Notes under the pieces: generated by a model
What the model saw: the letters and a program-made list of their open reading frames with translations, nothing else
Databases searched by the model: none
What the model was told of the DNA's origin: nothing
Assembly: GCA_002455425.1 (NCBI GenBank)
Contig: DKKT01000069.1
Span: 1 to 60,976, forward strand
Source: Chthonomonas sp. UBA6659
GTDB taxonomy: Bacteria; Armatimonadota; Fimbriimonadia; Fimbriimonadales; Fimbriimonadaceae
DNA: 60,976 nt
Reading direction: 5' to 3'
Shown here: in pieces, positions 49,566 through 59,953 of the stretch
Layout: each line of letters starts with the position of its first letter
Numbering within the stretch: position 1 is the stretch's first letter
Translations under genes and position numbers: made by a program

Positions 49566-49765
49566 ACCCTGAGAAGCCCGTGACCTTCTGTGTCTGTCAC
49601 AAGACGTCGTTTGCCGACCTGAAGGCGGCCAAGGTCACCTCGCTGGAGGACATCGCGAATCGCTTTGGTTGCGGCACCGGGTGTGGCTCGTGCAAGCCCT
49701 ATCTCGTCCGTCTCCTCGAAACGGGCGAGACGGAGTTCGACGTCATCGAATCAAGTTATTCATAA
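49562..49765 (+). CDS. BFD-like [2Fe-2S] protein
   Basis: 67 residues. Cysteines at 10 and 12 (FCVCHKT) and at 41 and 44 (GCGTGCGSCKPY) match the BFD-type [2Fe-2S] domain found in bacterioferritin-associated ferredoxin and in nitrite reductase/NifU. The helix LEDIANRFG joins them. Free BFDs release iron from bacterioferritin when iron is short. No bacterioferritin gene is here. A Fur-box-like sequence overlaps its stop codon. It is coupled to the membrane protein upstream. Confidence 0.85.
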   Translation: MNPEKPVTFCVCHKTSFADLKAAKVTSLEDIANRFGCGTGCGSCKPYLVRLLETGETEFDVIESSYS

Positions 49766-49776
49766 TAATGATTATC
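49764..49776. promoter_or_regulatory. Fur-box-like inverted repeat
   Basis: On the minus strand this reads GATAATCATTATT, a 6-1-6 inverted repeat with one deviation, identical at 12 of 13 positions to two-thirds of the classical Fur box. It is a strikingly AT-rich island in GC-rich sequence. It overlaps the BFD stop and lies 41-53 bp before the aldolase/SDR gene, whose transcription it would be placed to control. Confidence 0.45.
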
Positions 49777-49804
49777 AGAAGGCTCTGAAAGGCTCGGGAA
49801 CCCG

Positions 49805-49810
49805 TACAAT
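49805..49810 (+). promoter_or_regulatory. -10-like hexamer, leaderless start
   Basis: TACAAT lies six bases before the ATG at 49817. Confidence 0.45.
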
Positions 49811-49816
49811 CAGGCC

Positions 49817-51901
<2,085 letters not shown>

Positions 51902-51987
51902 GGGTCTTTCGACCGTGGCGAGAAACAACGGCAACCGGATTCGCGCCGAACGCGTATCCCCTACCGTCAGGAAGAACGAAGAACACT

Positions 51988-52542
51988 ATGTGGATCGCCA
52001 TTTGGATACTGCTTGGCCTCGCCGTCTTGGTCGTCATTTGGGCGATCTCGACCTACAACCGGCTCGTTGCTCTGCGCCAGCAAACCATGAACGCCTGGTC
52101 GCAGATCGACGTCCAGCTCAAACGGCGCTACGACCTCATCCCCAACTTGGTCGAGACCGTGAAGGGCTACATGAAGCACGAGCAGGATACGCTCGAGAGA
52201 GTCATCCAAGCACGAAATCGGGCCGTCCAAGCGACCGGAGTTCAGGAAAAGGCCGCGGCGGAAACGCAGGTGGCGGCCGCGCTGGGCGGATTCTTCGCTC
52301 TGGCTGAAAGCTACCCCGAGCTTCGCTCGAACGAGAACATGCTCTCGCTGCAAGAAGAACTCAAAAGCACCGAAAACAAGATCTCGTTCGCTCGGCAGTA
52401 CTACAACGACACCGTCACCCAGTACAACACCAGGATCGAGAGCTTCCCGGACAGCATCTTTGCCGGCTCGTTCAAGCCACGCGAGATGTTCGAGCTGGAC
52501 GATGCCGCGGCTCGAGAGCCCGTCAAGGTCAGCTTCTCTTAG
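51988..52542 (+). CDS. LemA-family protein
   Basis: 184 residues. An N-terminal membrane helix (WIAIWILLGLAVLVVIWAI) is followed by the LemA coiled-coil: NRLVALRQQTMNAWSQIDVQ, LKRRYDLIPNLVETVKGYM, YPELRSNENMLSLQEELKST and FARQYYNDTVTQYNTRIESF. The family name comes from a Listeria antigen; its molecular role is unresolved. It faces a second lemA gene, and the 3' ends overlap by 14 bases. The two proteins are clear paralogues. Confidence 0.92.
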   Translation: MWIAIWILLGLAVLVVIWAISTYNRLVALRQQTMNAWSQIDVQLKRRYDLIPNLVETVKGYMKHEQDTLERVIQARNRAVQATGVQEKAAAETQVAAALGGFFALAESYPELRSNENMLSLQEELKSTENKISFARQYYNDTVTQYNTRIESFPDSIFAGSFKPREMFELDDAAAREPVKVSFS

Positions 52543-53098
52543 CTTCGTCGCCGACCGCGGGGGCGATCCGCTCGTTCGCGTCGTCGAGTTGGAAGAAGTC
52601 CTCGTGTCGGAAGCCGGTGGCTCCGGCAACGAGGTTGCTTGGAAACGATTCGATCTTCGTGTTCAGGTCACGAACGCATGCGTTGTAGTACTGGCGAGCG
52701 TTGGCGAGCAACTTCTCCGTGTCCTTGAGTTCCTGCTGCAGACTCAGGAAGTTCGCTTGCGATCGCAGCTCCGGATAGGCTTCCGCCAGGGCGACGACTC
52801 GCGTAAGACTGCCGGTCACCGACTGCTCCGCCACCGATCGCTCGGCCACCGACCGTGATTTCGCCGCCAAGCTCCGCGCCTCGGCGAGCCGCTCGAGCGT
52901 TTCTTGCTCGTGGGATGCGTACGCCTTGACCGTAGCTACGAGGTTCGGGATCAGCTCCGCACGACGCTTCAAGAACACCTCCACGTCGGACCACGCGTTC
53001 CTCGTGAGCTGGCGCATCCCGACGAGACCGTTGTACGCCGCGACGCCGAGGATCAGGGCGAGCCCTGCGAGAACCACCAACACCCAGATTCCTGCCAT
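52529..53098 (-). CDS. LemA-family protein, second copy
   Basis: 189 residues with the same plan as its neighbour: membrane helix (WVLVVLAGLALILGVAAYNG), LVGMRQLTRNAWSDVEVFLK, RRAELIPNLVATVKAYASHE, YPELRSQANFLSLQQELKDT and NARQYYNACVRDLNTKIESF. The C-terminus differs (ATGFRHEDFFQLDDANERIA). It converges on the first lemA with 14 overlapping bases. This tail-to-tail layout is not a simple tandem duplication; an inversion or separate acquisition must be involved. Confidence 0.92.
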   Translation of the reverse strand: MAGIWVLVVLAGLALILGVAAYNGLVGMRQLTRNAWSDVEVFLKRRAELIPNLVATVKAYASHEQETLERLAEARSLAAKSRSVAERSVAEQSVTGSLTRVVALAEAYPELRSQANFLSLQQELKDTEKLLANARQYYNACVRDLNTKIESFPSNLVAGATGFRHEDFFQLDDANERIAPAVGDEAKRS

Positions 53099-53146
53099 GT
53101 GCCGTCAACGGTACCCGGGCACGATGGACCGGTATAACCTGTCCTG

Positions 53147-53788
53147 ATGCGCGCGTACCTCATCCGCCATGGACAAACCGCGTGGAACGTCATCGGTCGC
53201 GCCCAAGGACACACGGACACGCCGCTCGATGACGTCGGACTCGCGCAAGCTGCGGCTGTGGCGCGCGCCTTCGAGGGCGTCGAGATCGGTGAGATCCTGA
53301 CCTCGGACCTCTCGAGAGCACGGGTCACCGCGGAGGCGATCGCCGCTCGGACCGGGGCCGTCTGTCGTGCCACGCCTTCCCTGCGCGAGCGCAGCTTCGG
53401 CGAATGGGAAGGGATGCCCTACGAGGAACTCCGCAACCTGCTGCGCGATCGAGCCCACCAAGCCGGCCTCGATGAATTCGAAGCAGCTCCCCCCGGCGGC
53501 GAGTCGCTGCGCGACGTCTGGGGCCGGCTCGACGCCGTCTGCGAGCGATTGGCGTCGTCGACTTCCCCGCTCGTCGTCGTAACACACGGCGGAACCTGCG
53601 GACTGCTGGTCGCACGCCTCATCCACGCCACCGTGATGACATCGAGGAGCCTGCGATTCGGCAACACTGCGATCACGGAACTCCATCGCCGGCCCGATGG
53701 TTTTTGGGTTATCGACCGATTCGCAGACACCACCCACCTCGACACTCCCAGCGCGCCGATGATCGATAGCCATGTCGCGAGTCGTTAA
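53147..53788 (+). CDS. histidine phosphatase family protein
   Basis: 213 residues. The phospho-acceptor motif is YLIRHGQTAWNV at the N-terminus and the second catalytic His is in VVVTHGGTCGLL. EILTSDLSRARVTAEAIAA and RERSFGEWEGM match the cofactor-independent phosphoglycerate mutase/alpha-ribazole phosphatase branch. It hydrolyses a small phosphate ester; the substrate is not readable. It overlaps lnt by 17 bases. Confidence 0.92.
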   Translation: MRAYLIRHGQTAWNVIGRAQGHTDTPLDDVGLAQAAAVARAFEGVEIGEILTSDLSRARVTAEAIAARTGAVCRATPSLRERSFGEWEGMPYEELRNLLRDRAHQAGLDEFEAAPPGGESLRDVWGRLDAVCERLASSTSPLVVVTHGGTCGLLVARLIHATVMTSRSLRFGNTAITELHRRPDGFWVIDRFADTTHLDTPSAPMIDSHVASR

Positions 53789-55256
53789 GGCATGGCCGGT
53801 TGCCGCGAGCATCGCGATGCTCGTTCTGGCGTTCCCACCGTTCAATTTCAGCCTGCTGGTCTTCGTGGCCCTGGTTCCATGGCTGAAGAGCCTCAAAGAC
53901 ACGGACCCCAAGGGTGCGCTCCGATCCGGTCTCCTCTTCGGAACCTTGTTTTGGCTGCACCAGCTGTTCTTTCTCGTGCCGTTTGTCGGCAAGTGGACGG
54001 AGTCGTGGCTTCTTGGTTCGATTCCCTGGCTGCTTGCGCCGGTGTTGGGCGCATGGTACTTCGCCGTTCTCGCGTGGCTGATCCAGCGCGCGTTTGCAAT
54101 CGATCGGCCATGGCTCGTCGCATTCGCGTGGGTCACGGTCGAGGCGGGCCGAAGTTACTTCCCCGGGTTGTCGTTTCCCTGGGGCCTGTTGTCGACCCCG
54201 CTGTGGACGGTGCCTCAACTCATCCAGTCTGCGGCCTTAGGGACTCAGTTCCTGACCTCGGGCTGGGTGGCGTTTGTGAACGTGTTCGTGATGTTGGTGT
54301 TCGACGGAATCGGTCGCCAGAGACTCCTCCGGTATGGGCTCTGGGCGTTCGCCCCTATGCTGCTCTCGACCTGGCGATTCACCCAGTTTCAGGAGGGCCG
54401 CCCCACTTCGATCATGGTCGGACAACCGGGATTGGACTTCGCCTTCGGCTCACCGGAGAAGCTCGACAATGAGCTTCCATTGGTCCTCGAAGCGCTTTCG
54501 GCAACGGCCGAATCGAGTGACGTGGCGCTCCTTGTCCTGCCGGAAGGACTCATGCGGACCCCGACGGTGCTGCCCCCCGAACATCCGTTCCTGCGGCTTC
54601 CCCGAGTGCCGGTGTTATTCGGCATGAGTCGCAGCCACACCGACGGGAAGGTGTTTCAGTCAGCCTACGGTTTCGAGAACGGAGAGTGGCAGGTTGCGGA
54701 CAAGAGTCGGCTGGTCGTGTTCGGTGAATACGTCCCATTCCGCGACTACATTCCGTTCTTGGAAGCCATGCGCCTCCCCGCCGGTGACCTCTCCGCGGGC
54801 ACGAAGACGACGACGATGGTCCTCGGAGGGGTGCGGATCGGGCCGATCATCTGCTTCGAAGCCCTCTTCTCGGATATCGCTGCCGCCCAGGTGACCCAAG
54901 GGGCCCAACTCCTGGCGGTCATGTCGATCGACGATTGGTACATGGGAACGAACGCACCTGAACAACTCGCAGCGAATGCCATTTTCCGCGCCGTCGAGTC
55001 TGGGTTGCCCCTCGTCCGGTCAGCCACGTTGGGCACGACGATGTCGGTGACCGCGCGCGGGCAGATCGTCGATCTGGCGGAAATGAAGAAGCCGTTCGGA
55101 CTAAGAACGACGCTGCTGATCCCAGAGCGCAGCGACAGCTTCGCGTTGCGCGAATCGGTACCTTGGCTCGCTCTCCCCGCGATGCTTTGGGTCCTCGGTG
55201 AACCGATTTACCGGCGGCGTCGCACGAGCCGGGCCTCGGCACCCTCGTCATCTTGA
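53772..55256 (+). CDS. lnt: apolipoprotein N-acyltransferase
   Basis: 494 residues. It adds the third acyl chain to lipoproteins in the inner membrane. Several membrane helices fill the first 205 residues (FPPFNFSLLVFVALVPWLKS, SYFPGLSFPWGLLSTPLW). The nitrilase-like domain carries the catalytic triad Glu258 (VLPEGLM), Lys311 (ADKSRLVVFGEYVPF) and Cys361 (PIICFEALFSD). The presence of Lnt points to a diderm or at least triacylated lipoproteins; this window encodes several lipoproteins. It overlaps the histidine phosphatase gene. Confidence 0.94.
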   Translation: MSRVVKAWPVAASIAMLVLAFPPFNFSLLVFVALVPWLKSLKDTDPKGALRSGLLFGTLFWLHQLFFLVPFVGKWTESWLLGSIPWLLAPVLGAWYFAVLAWLIQRAFAIDRPWLVAFAWVTVEAGRSYFPGLSFPWGLLSTPLWTVPQLIQSAALGTQFLTSGWVAFVNVFVMLVFDGIGRQRLLRYGLWAFAPMLLSTWRFTQFQEGRPTSIMVGQPGLDFAFGSPEKLDNELPLVLEALSATAESSDVALLVLPEGLMRTPTVLPPEHPFLRLPRVPVLFGMSRSHTDGKVFQSAYGFENGEWQVADKSRLVVFGEYVPFRDYIPFLEAMRLPAGDLSAGTKTTTMVLGGVRIGPIICFEALFSDIAAAQVTQGAQLLAVMSIDDWYMGTNAPEQLAANAIFRAVESGLPLVRSATLGTTMSVTARGQIVDLAEMKKPFGLRTTLLIPERSDSFALRESVPWLALPAMLWVLGEPIYRRRRTSRASAPSSS

Positions 55257-55266
55257 CGGTCCCGCC

Positions 55267-55272
55267 CATAAT
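55267..55272 (+). promoter_or_regulatory. -10-like hexamer, leaderless start
   Basis: CATAAT lies six bases before the ATG at 55279. Confidence 0.45.
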
Positions 55273-55278
55273 GGAAGC

Positions 55279-55806
55279 ATGCGAACTCGAAGCCTGGTGG
55301 GGGCAACGCTAGCCCTCTTCGTTTCCGTTGCCCTCGCCGCACCGGCCTGGCAGCGCGTCCAGATCGGAGGCTCGAATCTGTCGATCGAACTCCCCTTGGC
55401 ACCGAAGGCGATCGAGATTCCTCTGACCGATGCGGTGCGCAAACAGTATTCGACCATGAAGACCTATCAGGTCATCAGCGGTCAAAGCGCCGTCGTCATG
55501 ACGTATTCCGTGCTGAAGGCCACGAAGAAGGTCGACATCGATGGAGCGGCGAACGGAGCGATGAACAGCATGAAGAGCCGGCCTGGCGTCAACGGCTGGA
55601 AAGGCAACATTTCGAAGACGACGATCCAGAATCGACCCGCCCGCAGGATGAGCGCGAGCTTCGATGCGGGCGGGATGAGTTTGAAAGTCGAAGGCATGGT
55701 CGTTTCCGACGGAGCCAAGATGTGGCAGGTCATCACGACGTACACCCCGTCCGACAAGGCCGGCGCAGATCTGTCGAAGCGCGTCTTGAACTCGCTGAAG
55801 TTCTAA
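55279..55806 (+). CDS. small secreted protein of unknown function
   Basis: 175 residues. A Sec signal (RTRSLVGATLALFVSVALAA) precedes an alpha+beta domain: WQRVQIGGSNLSIELPLAP, YQVISGQSAVVMTYSVLKA, GAANGAMNSMKSRPG and SLKVEGMVVSDGAKMWQVIT, ending in DLSKRVLNSLKF. The pattern is that of PsbP/DcrB-like proteins, which often end in such a helix, but I claim no family. It follows lnt by 22 bp and has its own -10-like element. Confidence 0.7.
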   Translation: MRTRSLVGATLALFVSVALAAPAWQRVQIGGSNLSIELPLAPKAIEIPLTDAVRKQYSTMKTYQVISGQSAVVMTYSVLKATKKVDIDGAANGAMNSMKSRPGVNGWKGNISKTTIQNRPARRMSASFDAGGMSLKVEGMVVSDGAKMWQVITTYTPSDKAGADLSKRVLNSLKF

Positions 55807-55882
55807 GTCCAGCAGGAAAGACGAACAGTCGCGCAGAACCTGTCCTGACGGGGCAAATCCCGCTCTCGTGACGGAGGTTTCT

Positions 55883-57340
55883 ATGCGTCGATGTGCAATT
55901 GCGCTCGTTCTTTTGGCGGGTATTGGAGTATCTGCGAGTCTCTTGACTTCACAGCGCGGTGACGCGGCGGGCACGAGCCCACGCTTCGTGCGCCTGCAAA
56001 ATTCGTCTCCCGGCGTCAGGGAGGCCGGAAACGCGAACATCAGTGGCAACATGATCGCGTCCCGTTTCTTCGGCGACGGCAGCGGGCTGACCAACGTCGG
56101 TGCTGCGAACCTCGCGCCGGGAACCTACGCCGGAGCCTATAACTTCACCAATCCCGCCAACCGCTTCTGCGGAGACGGGTCGTGTCTCACGAACCTCGCC
56201 GCCGCAAACCTGGCCGGGGTCGTTCCCGATGCGAACCTACCCACGAATCTCGCCCGGCTCATCACGACGAACACGGTGAGTGACCCGATGACGGCTTTCA
56301 GGATCAGCCAGACGGGTTCCGGAGTCGCCGGCATCTTCGGAATCACGAGCGCGGCCAACACCCAGGAGGTTCTTGCGCTCAATCACGGTGGCTTTGGATT
56401 GGGCCTGAAGGTGCGGTTGACGAACGCTTCGAACAGTGCCTCGGCGATCGACGTGCACAATACAGGCAATGGCCCCGGAGTTTATTCGTCGGCGAGTGGC
56501 AGCGCGATTTGGGGAGTCACGGTCCAAATCAGTTCAGCGGGTGTGCTCGGCGACAACACACCGGGCGAAGCCGTTGTGGGTCGAACCGCCGGCAATGTTG
56601 GCGTCGGTGCGGTCGTCGGCCGCAACGATGGGATTGGCGGCTATGGGGTGCGCGGCTTCTGCACGAGGGATGACTCGATTGGCGTCCTTGGTCAGGCCGG
56701 CATCTCCGGCAGCAAGAACTTCGCCGGTCGATTCGAGAACGTGAATGCGGCGAACGATCGAAATGTCGTCGAGATCGTTCAGCAGCAAAGCGCGACCGGG
56801 CTCGCCCTGAACGTCACAGGCAATGCGGCCGTTTCCGGCAACCTCTCGAAAGGCGGGGGCTCGTTCAAGATCGACCACCCGCTAAACCCGGAGAATCAGT
56901 ACCTCTACCACTCCTTCGTCGAAAGCCCGGACATGAAGAACATCTACGACGGAGTCGTTGAGCTCAACCAGAACGGCGAAGCATGGGTTACGATGCCGAA
57001 GTGGTTCCAGGCCCTGAACGCTGAATTCCGGTATCAGCTCACCTGCATCGGCGGGTTCGCGAACGTGTACATCGCCGAGGAGATGGCGAACAACAAGTTC
57101 AAGGTTGCGGGCGGACGGCCCGGCCTCAAGGTGAGCTGGCAGGTCACCGGTACCCGCATCGACCCGTACGCGAACAAGCACCGCATCCCGCTTGAAGAGT
57201 GGAAGTCGCCTGAAGATCGCGGTTCTTACCTCCACCCGGATGCCTACAACCTGCCTCCGAACCGAGCCATCGGATACCGCGAAGCCTTCGAGGGTGGCGG
57301 AGGGCGGCTCACCTCGGATCGCCCTGCTGGGAGTCGATAA
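55883..57340 (+). CDS. secreted fibre-like surface protein
   Basis: 485 residues. ATG at 55883 follows GGAGG by five bases and opens a Sec signal (CAIALVLLAGIGVSASLL). Residues 50-115 contain phage-tail-fibre-like loops, FFGDGSGLTNVGAANL and FCGDGSCLTNLAAANL. The middle is a Gly/Asn/Ser-rich beta region. The last 150 residues are a compact domain seen in many bacterial secreted proteins: YLYHSFVESPDMKNIYDGVV, EAWVTMPKWFQALNAEFRYQ and LKVSWQVTGTRIDPYANKHR. It probably forms a surface fibre or adhesin; the C-terminal domain may aid trimer folding. No phage genes are near. A strong terminator follows. Confidence 0.75.
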   Translation: MRRCAIALVLLAGIGVSASLLTSQRGDAAGTSPRFVRLQNSSPGVREAGNANISGNMIASRFFGDGSGLTNVGAANLAPGTYAGAYNFTNPANRFCGDGSCLTNLAAANLAGVVPDANLPTNLARLITTNTVSDPMTAFRISQTGSGVAGIFGITSAANTQEVLALNHGGFGLGLKVRLTNASNSASAIDVHNTGNGPGVYSSASGSAIWGVTVQISSAGVLGDNTPGEAVVGRTAGNVGVGAVVGRNDGIGGYGVRGFCTRDDSIGVLGQAGISGSKNFAGRFENVNAANDRNVVEIVQQQSATGLALNVTGNAAVSGNLSKGGGSFKIDHPLNPENQYLYHSFVESPDMKNIYDGVVELNQNGEAWVTMPKWFQALNAEFRYQLTCIGGFANVYIAEEMANNKFKVAGGRPGLKVSWQVTGTRIDPYANKHRIPLEEWKSPEDRGSYLHPDAYNLPPNRAIGYREAFEGGGGRLTSDRPAGSR

Positions 57341-57348
57341 CCTTCTCG

Positions 57349-57389
57349 TTCTGCAACGGGGCACCGCTTTGCGGAGCCCCGTTGCAGAA
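57349..57389 (+). terminator. strong hairpin ending 6 nt before the next start
   Basis: A perfect 14-bp stem (57349-57362 with 57376-57389) continues, past an A-A mismatch, into four more pairs around a TTT loop. It follows the fibre-like gene by eight bases. It ends only six bases before the nanE-nanK ATG, leaving room for the sequence TAGGGC and no more. Confidence 0.8.
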
Positions 57390-57395
57390 TAGGGC

Positions 57396-58802
57396 ATGCG
57401 TCTTCTCGAAGCCCTGGACCGCTCCCCGCTCGTCGCAAGCGTCCAGGCGAGCCCGAGTTCCCCCCTGGGTGACCCCAGACACCTCGTCGCTCTTGCTCAG
57501 GCGAGTGCGTCTGTCGGCGTCGAGGTCGTTCGGCTCGAAGGCTTGGAGGCGATCCATAGAGTCGTCGATGCGACGCAGCTTCCCGCGATCGGTCTCGTGA
57601 AGCGCATGTTCGTCGGGTCCGACGTCTACATCACTCCCACGCTCCGGGATGTCGCCGATCTTCTGAACACGCCTTGCGAAGCGATCGCCTTCGACGCGAC
57701 GCGCCGACTTCGGCCCGACGGCTCCTCGACCGCTGCGATCGTTGCCGCCATCCACCGGGGAAAGCGGCTCGCGTTCGCCGATTGCGATACGATCGAATCG
57801 GCCTACGCGGCCCAGGAAGCGGGCGCGGACTTTGTCAGCACGACCCTGGCCGGCTACACCGAAGCGACGCGTGGCCTGGACCCCGACGGGCCGGCCTTTG
57901 CGACGCTTCGCCAGATGGTCGAGGAACTGCGTGTCCCCGTCGTCGCCGAGGGTCGATTGAAAGCCCCCTGGCAGGTGCAGGTGGCGCTTCAGATTGGCGC
58001 AAAAGCCGTCGTGGTCGGCGGGGCCCTCAACGATCCGGTCAAGCAAACCCGTGACTTCCGGGCGCTGGTCCCTCGCTCCAAGGCCCTTCTTGCCGTCGAC
58101 ATCGGCGGCACGTGGACGCGGGCCGCTCTCTTCCATGGATGGAAACTCGTCGAGTCGTGGCGGATCTCCACGTCCGAGGTGGTCGATCGGCGAGCTTGGA
58201 TTCTGGAACAAACCTGCGATGTCGGTGTCGATACCGTCGCCATTTCGAGCGGAGGCACGGTCGACCCGGTCGCCTTAGAAGTCGTCGAAGCGAACGAGAT
58301 CATTCCAGGCACCTATGTCGGCACGACGTTCGTGCTTCCCGATGCGAACGTCGTCGCACTCAACGACGGACTTGCGACCGCATGGGGGCACGCCTGCCTT
58401 CCACAGTACGCCGGACGAAGAGTGGCGACGCTGACCCTTGGGACGGGCCTCGGCTTCGGGTTCGTGGCGAACGGCCAGATCCACATGGGAGACCGAGGCG
58501 AGTACGCCCGGTTGAACGACTTGGCAGGCCCCAGTGGCCCCTCGTTCGAAGAGGTTCTCGCCGGAAATCAGCGCTTCCCTCCAGAGGTGAGGAGAGAGGC
58601 CGCCCAGCGGGCGGTCGCGGCGATCCGCAACCTGTTCTTCCCGGACGCGATCGTCTTGAGTGGCGGCGTCGGACTCCACGAAGATCTCGGACTTGAGCTT
58701 CCGTCGAGCCCGTTCGGGGAAGACGCGGGGCTGTATGGGGCGGCGGCCCTCGCATTGTTCCCTCCCGCCAACCTCCCGAGAGCGACACGAGGTAGCTTGT
58801 GA
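57396..58802 (+). CDS. nanEK: ManNAc-6-phosphate epimerase/ManNAc kinase fusion
   Basis: 468 residues. Residues 1-222 are NanE: VASVQASPSSPLGDPRHLV, catalytic Lys69 in GLVKRMF, IAFDATRRLRP, STTLAGYTE and Glu185 in VVAEGRLKAP. Residues 228-468 are a ROK-type kinase: LLAVDIGGTWTRAALF, catalytic Asp324 in VALNDGLATAW and nucleotide loop TLGTGLGFGFVANGQ. Together they would phosphorylate ManNAc and epimerise it to GlcNAc-6-P, in sialic acid use. The kinase half is short and lacks the ExGH and zinc-cysteine motifs of typical ROK proteins, so its sugar may differ. It overlaps mscS by four bases. Confidence 0.88.
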   Translation: MRLLEALDRSPLVASVQASPSSPLGDPRHLVALAQASASVGVEVVRLEGLEAIHRVVDATQLPAIGLVKRMFVGSDVYITPTLRDVADLLNTPCEAIAFDATRRLRPDGSSTAAIVAAIHRGKRLAFADCDTIESAYAAQEAGADFVSTTLAGYTEATRGLDPDGPAFATLRQMVEELRVPVVAEGRLKAPWQVQVALQIGAKAVVVGGALNDPVKQTRDFRALVPRSKALLAVDIGGTWTRAALFHGWKLVESWRISTSEVVDRRAWILEQTCDVGVDTVAISSGGTVDPVALEVVEANEIIPGTYVGTTFVLPDANVVALNDGLATAWGHACLPQYAGRRVATLTLGTGLGFGFVANGQIHMGDRGEYARLNDLAGPSGPSFEEVLAGNQRFPPEVRREAAQRAVAAIRNLFFPDAIVLSGGVGLHEDLGLELPSSPFGEDAGLYGAAALALFPPANLPRATRGSL

Positions 58803-59950
58803 CTTGCATGAGGCGGGCGTCGGTCACGATCGGTTTGGTGATGGCATCGACGATGGCGTGGGCACGGCCGGAGTGGGCCGAAGACCTGCCCGAATGGTCG
58901 CATCGTCGGTGGGGTCCGTGCGAACTCTGGCAGTGGGTCGGAGTGTTGGTCCTCCTTATCCTCGCGACCCTGTTCGGACTCCTCGTGCGGTTCGTGCTCG
59001 CCCACCTTACCGGCATTCATCGCGGGATGAAGTCGGGCCGGGTGAAGCTCTCGTCCGGACGGGGCATCAAGAGGGCGTTGGCGGTGATTGCCGGGACCCT
59101 CTTCCTCCAGGCAGGGCTCCCCGGTCTCGAACTCCCGCACGAGACCGACTACGCCTTTCGCCGGGGCCTTCTCGTGGCTGCGATCGCAGCCGCGACGTGG
59201 GTCGTAGCGGCGCTGTGGGAGGTCGCGATCGACGTCTACGAGTCCCACATCGAGGCCGGCAACAAGCGGACGGCCAACCTCGTCATACCTTTCGTGCGCC
59301 GTCTCGGTCGCTTCTTGGCGATCCTGACGGCCGGTGTTGCGATCGTCAGCGCGTTCGGCTACAACGTCACGACGCTCGTTGCCGGACTCGGCATCGGGGG
59401 CGTCGCACTCGCCCTTGCCGCGAAGGACAGCGTCGAGAACGTGTTCGGATCGATCACGATCCTCGTCGATATGCCGTTCGCCGTCGGCGATTGGGTGAAA
59501 ATCGACAAAGTCGATGGCGTGGTCGAGGAGATCAACCTGCGGAGCACCCGAATTCGCACGTTCGACGACTCGATCGTAACCCTGCCAAACCGGAACCTGA
59601 TCAGCGCATCGGTCGAGAACATGGGGATGCGTCGTTATCGCCGATATCGCACCGTCCTCCTCGTTCCGACGACCACGCCATCGGACGACGTCGCCGCGTT
59701 CTGTCAGGACGTCGGCGCGATTCTCCAGAGCGACGCGAACGTGTGGGAAGAACGCCAGAGCGTCACGATCTTCGACATCGTCGACAACGGAATCCGGGTT
59801 CAGGTGTCCTGCTACTTCATAGCGGAGACCTACGACCGTGAGCTGACACTCCGGCAGGAAACGATTCTCCACATCCTCGCCGCGGCCGAAAAGCGGGGGA
59901 TCGTGATCGGCGGCAGCCCCGTCCATGCCGGGCTGCCACCGGGTGCGTGA
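58799..59950 (+). CDS. MscS-family mechanosensitive channel
   Basis: 383 residues from a GTG that overlaps the upstream stop (GTGA); an ATG three codons later fits the signal sequence RRASVTIGLVMASTMAWA equally well. Several membrane helices are present. The pore helix TM3 is VAGLGIGGVALALAAKDSVE, rich in Gly and Ala as in MscS, followed by FGSITILVDMPFAVGDWVKI and the beta domain GVVEEINLRSTRIRTFDDS. It releases solutes on membrane tension. The overlap with the NanE-NanK gene suggests shared expression, perhaps by chance. Confidence 0.93.
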   Translation: MTCMRRASVTIGLVMASTMAWARPEWAEDLPEWSHRRWGPCELWQWVGVLVLLILATLFGLLVRFVLAHLTGIHRGMKSGRVKLSSGRGIKRALAVIAGTLFLQAGLPGLELPHETDYAFRRGLLVAAIAAATWVVAALWEVAIDVYESHIEAGNKRTANLVIPFVRRLGRFLAILTAGVAIVSAFGYNVTTLVAGLGIGGVALALAAKDSVENVFGSITILVDMPFAVGDWVKIDKVDGVVEEINLRSTRIRTFDDSIVTLPNRNLISASVENMGMRRYRRYRTVLLVPTTTPSDDVAAFCQDVGAILQSDANVWEERQSVTIFDIVDNGIRVQVSCYFIAETYDRELTLRQETILHILAAAEKRGIVIGGSPVHAGLPPGA

Positions 59951-59953
59951 CGG

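Noticed and set aside
55883..57340. Prophage remnant
   Set aside because: Fibre-like motifs alone are not enough; there are no capsid, terminase, integrase or lysis genes, and the protein has a Sec signal.
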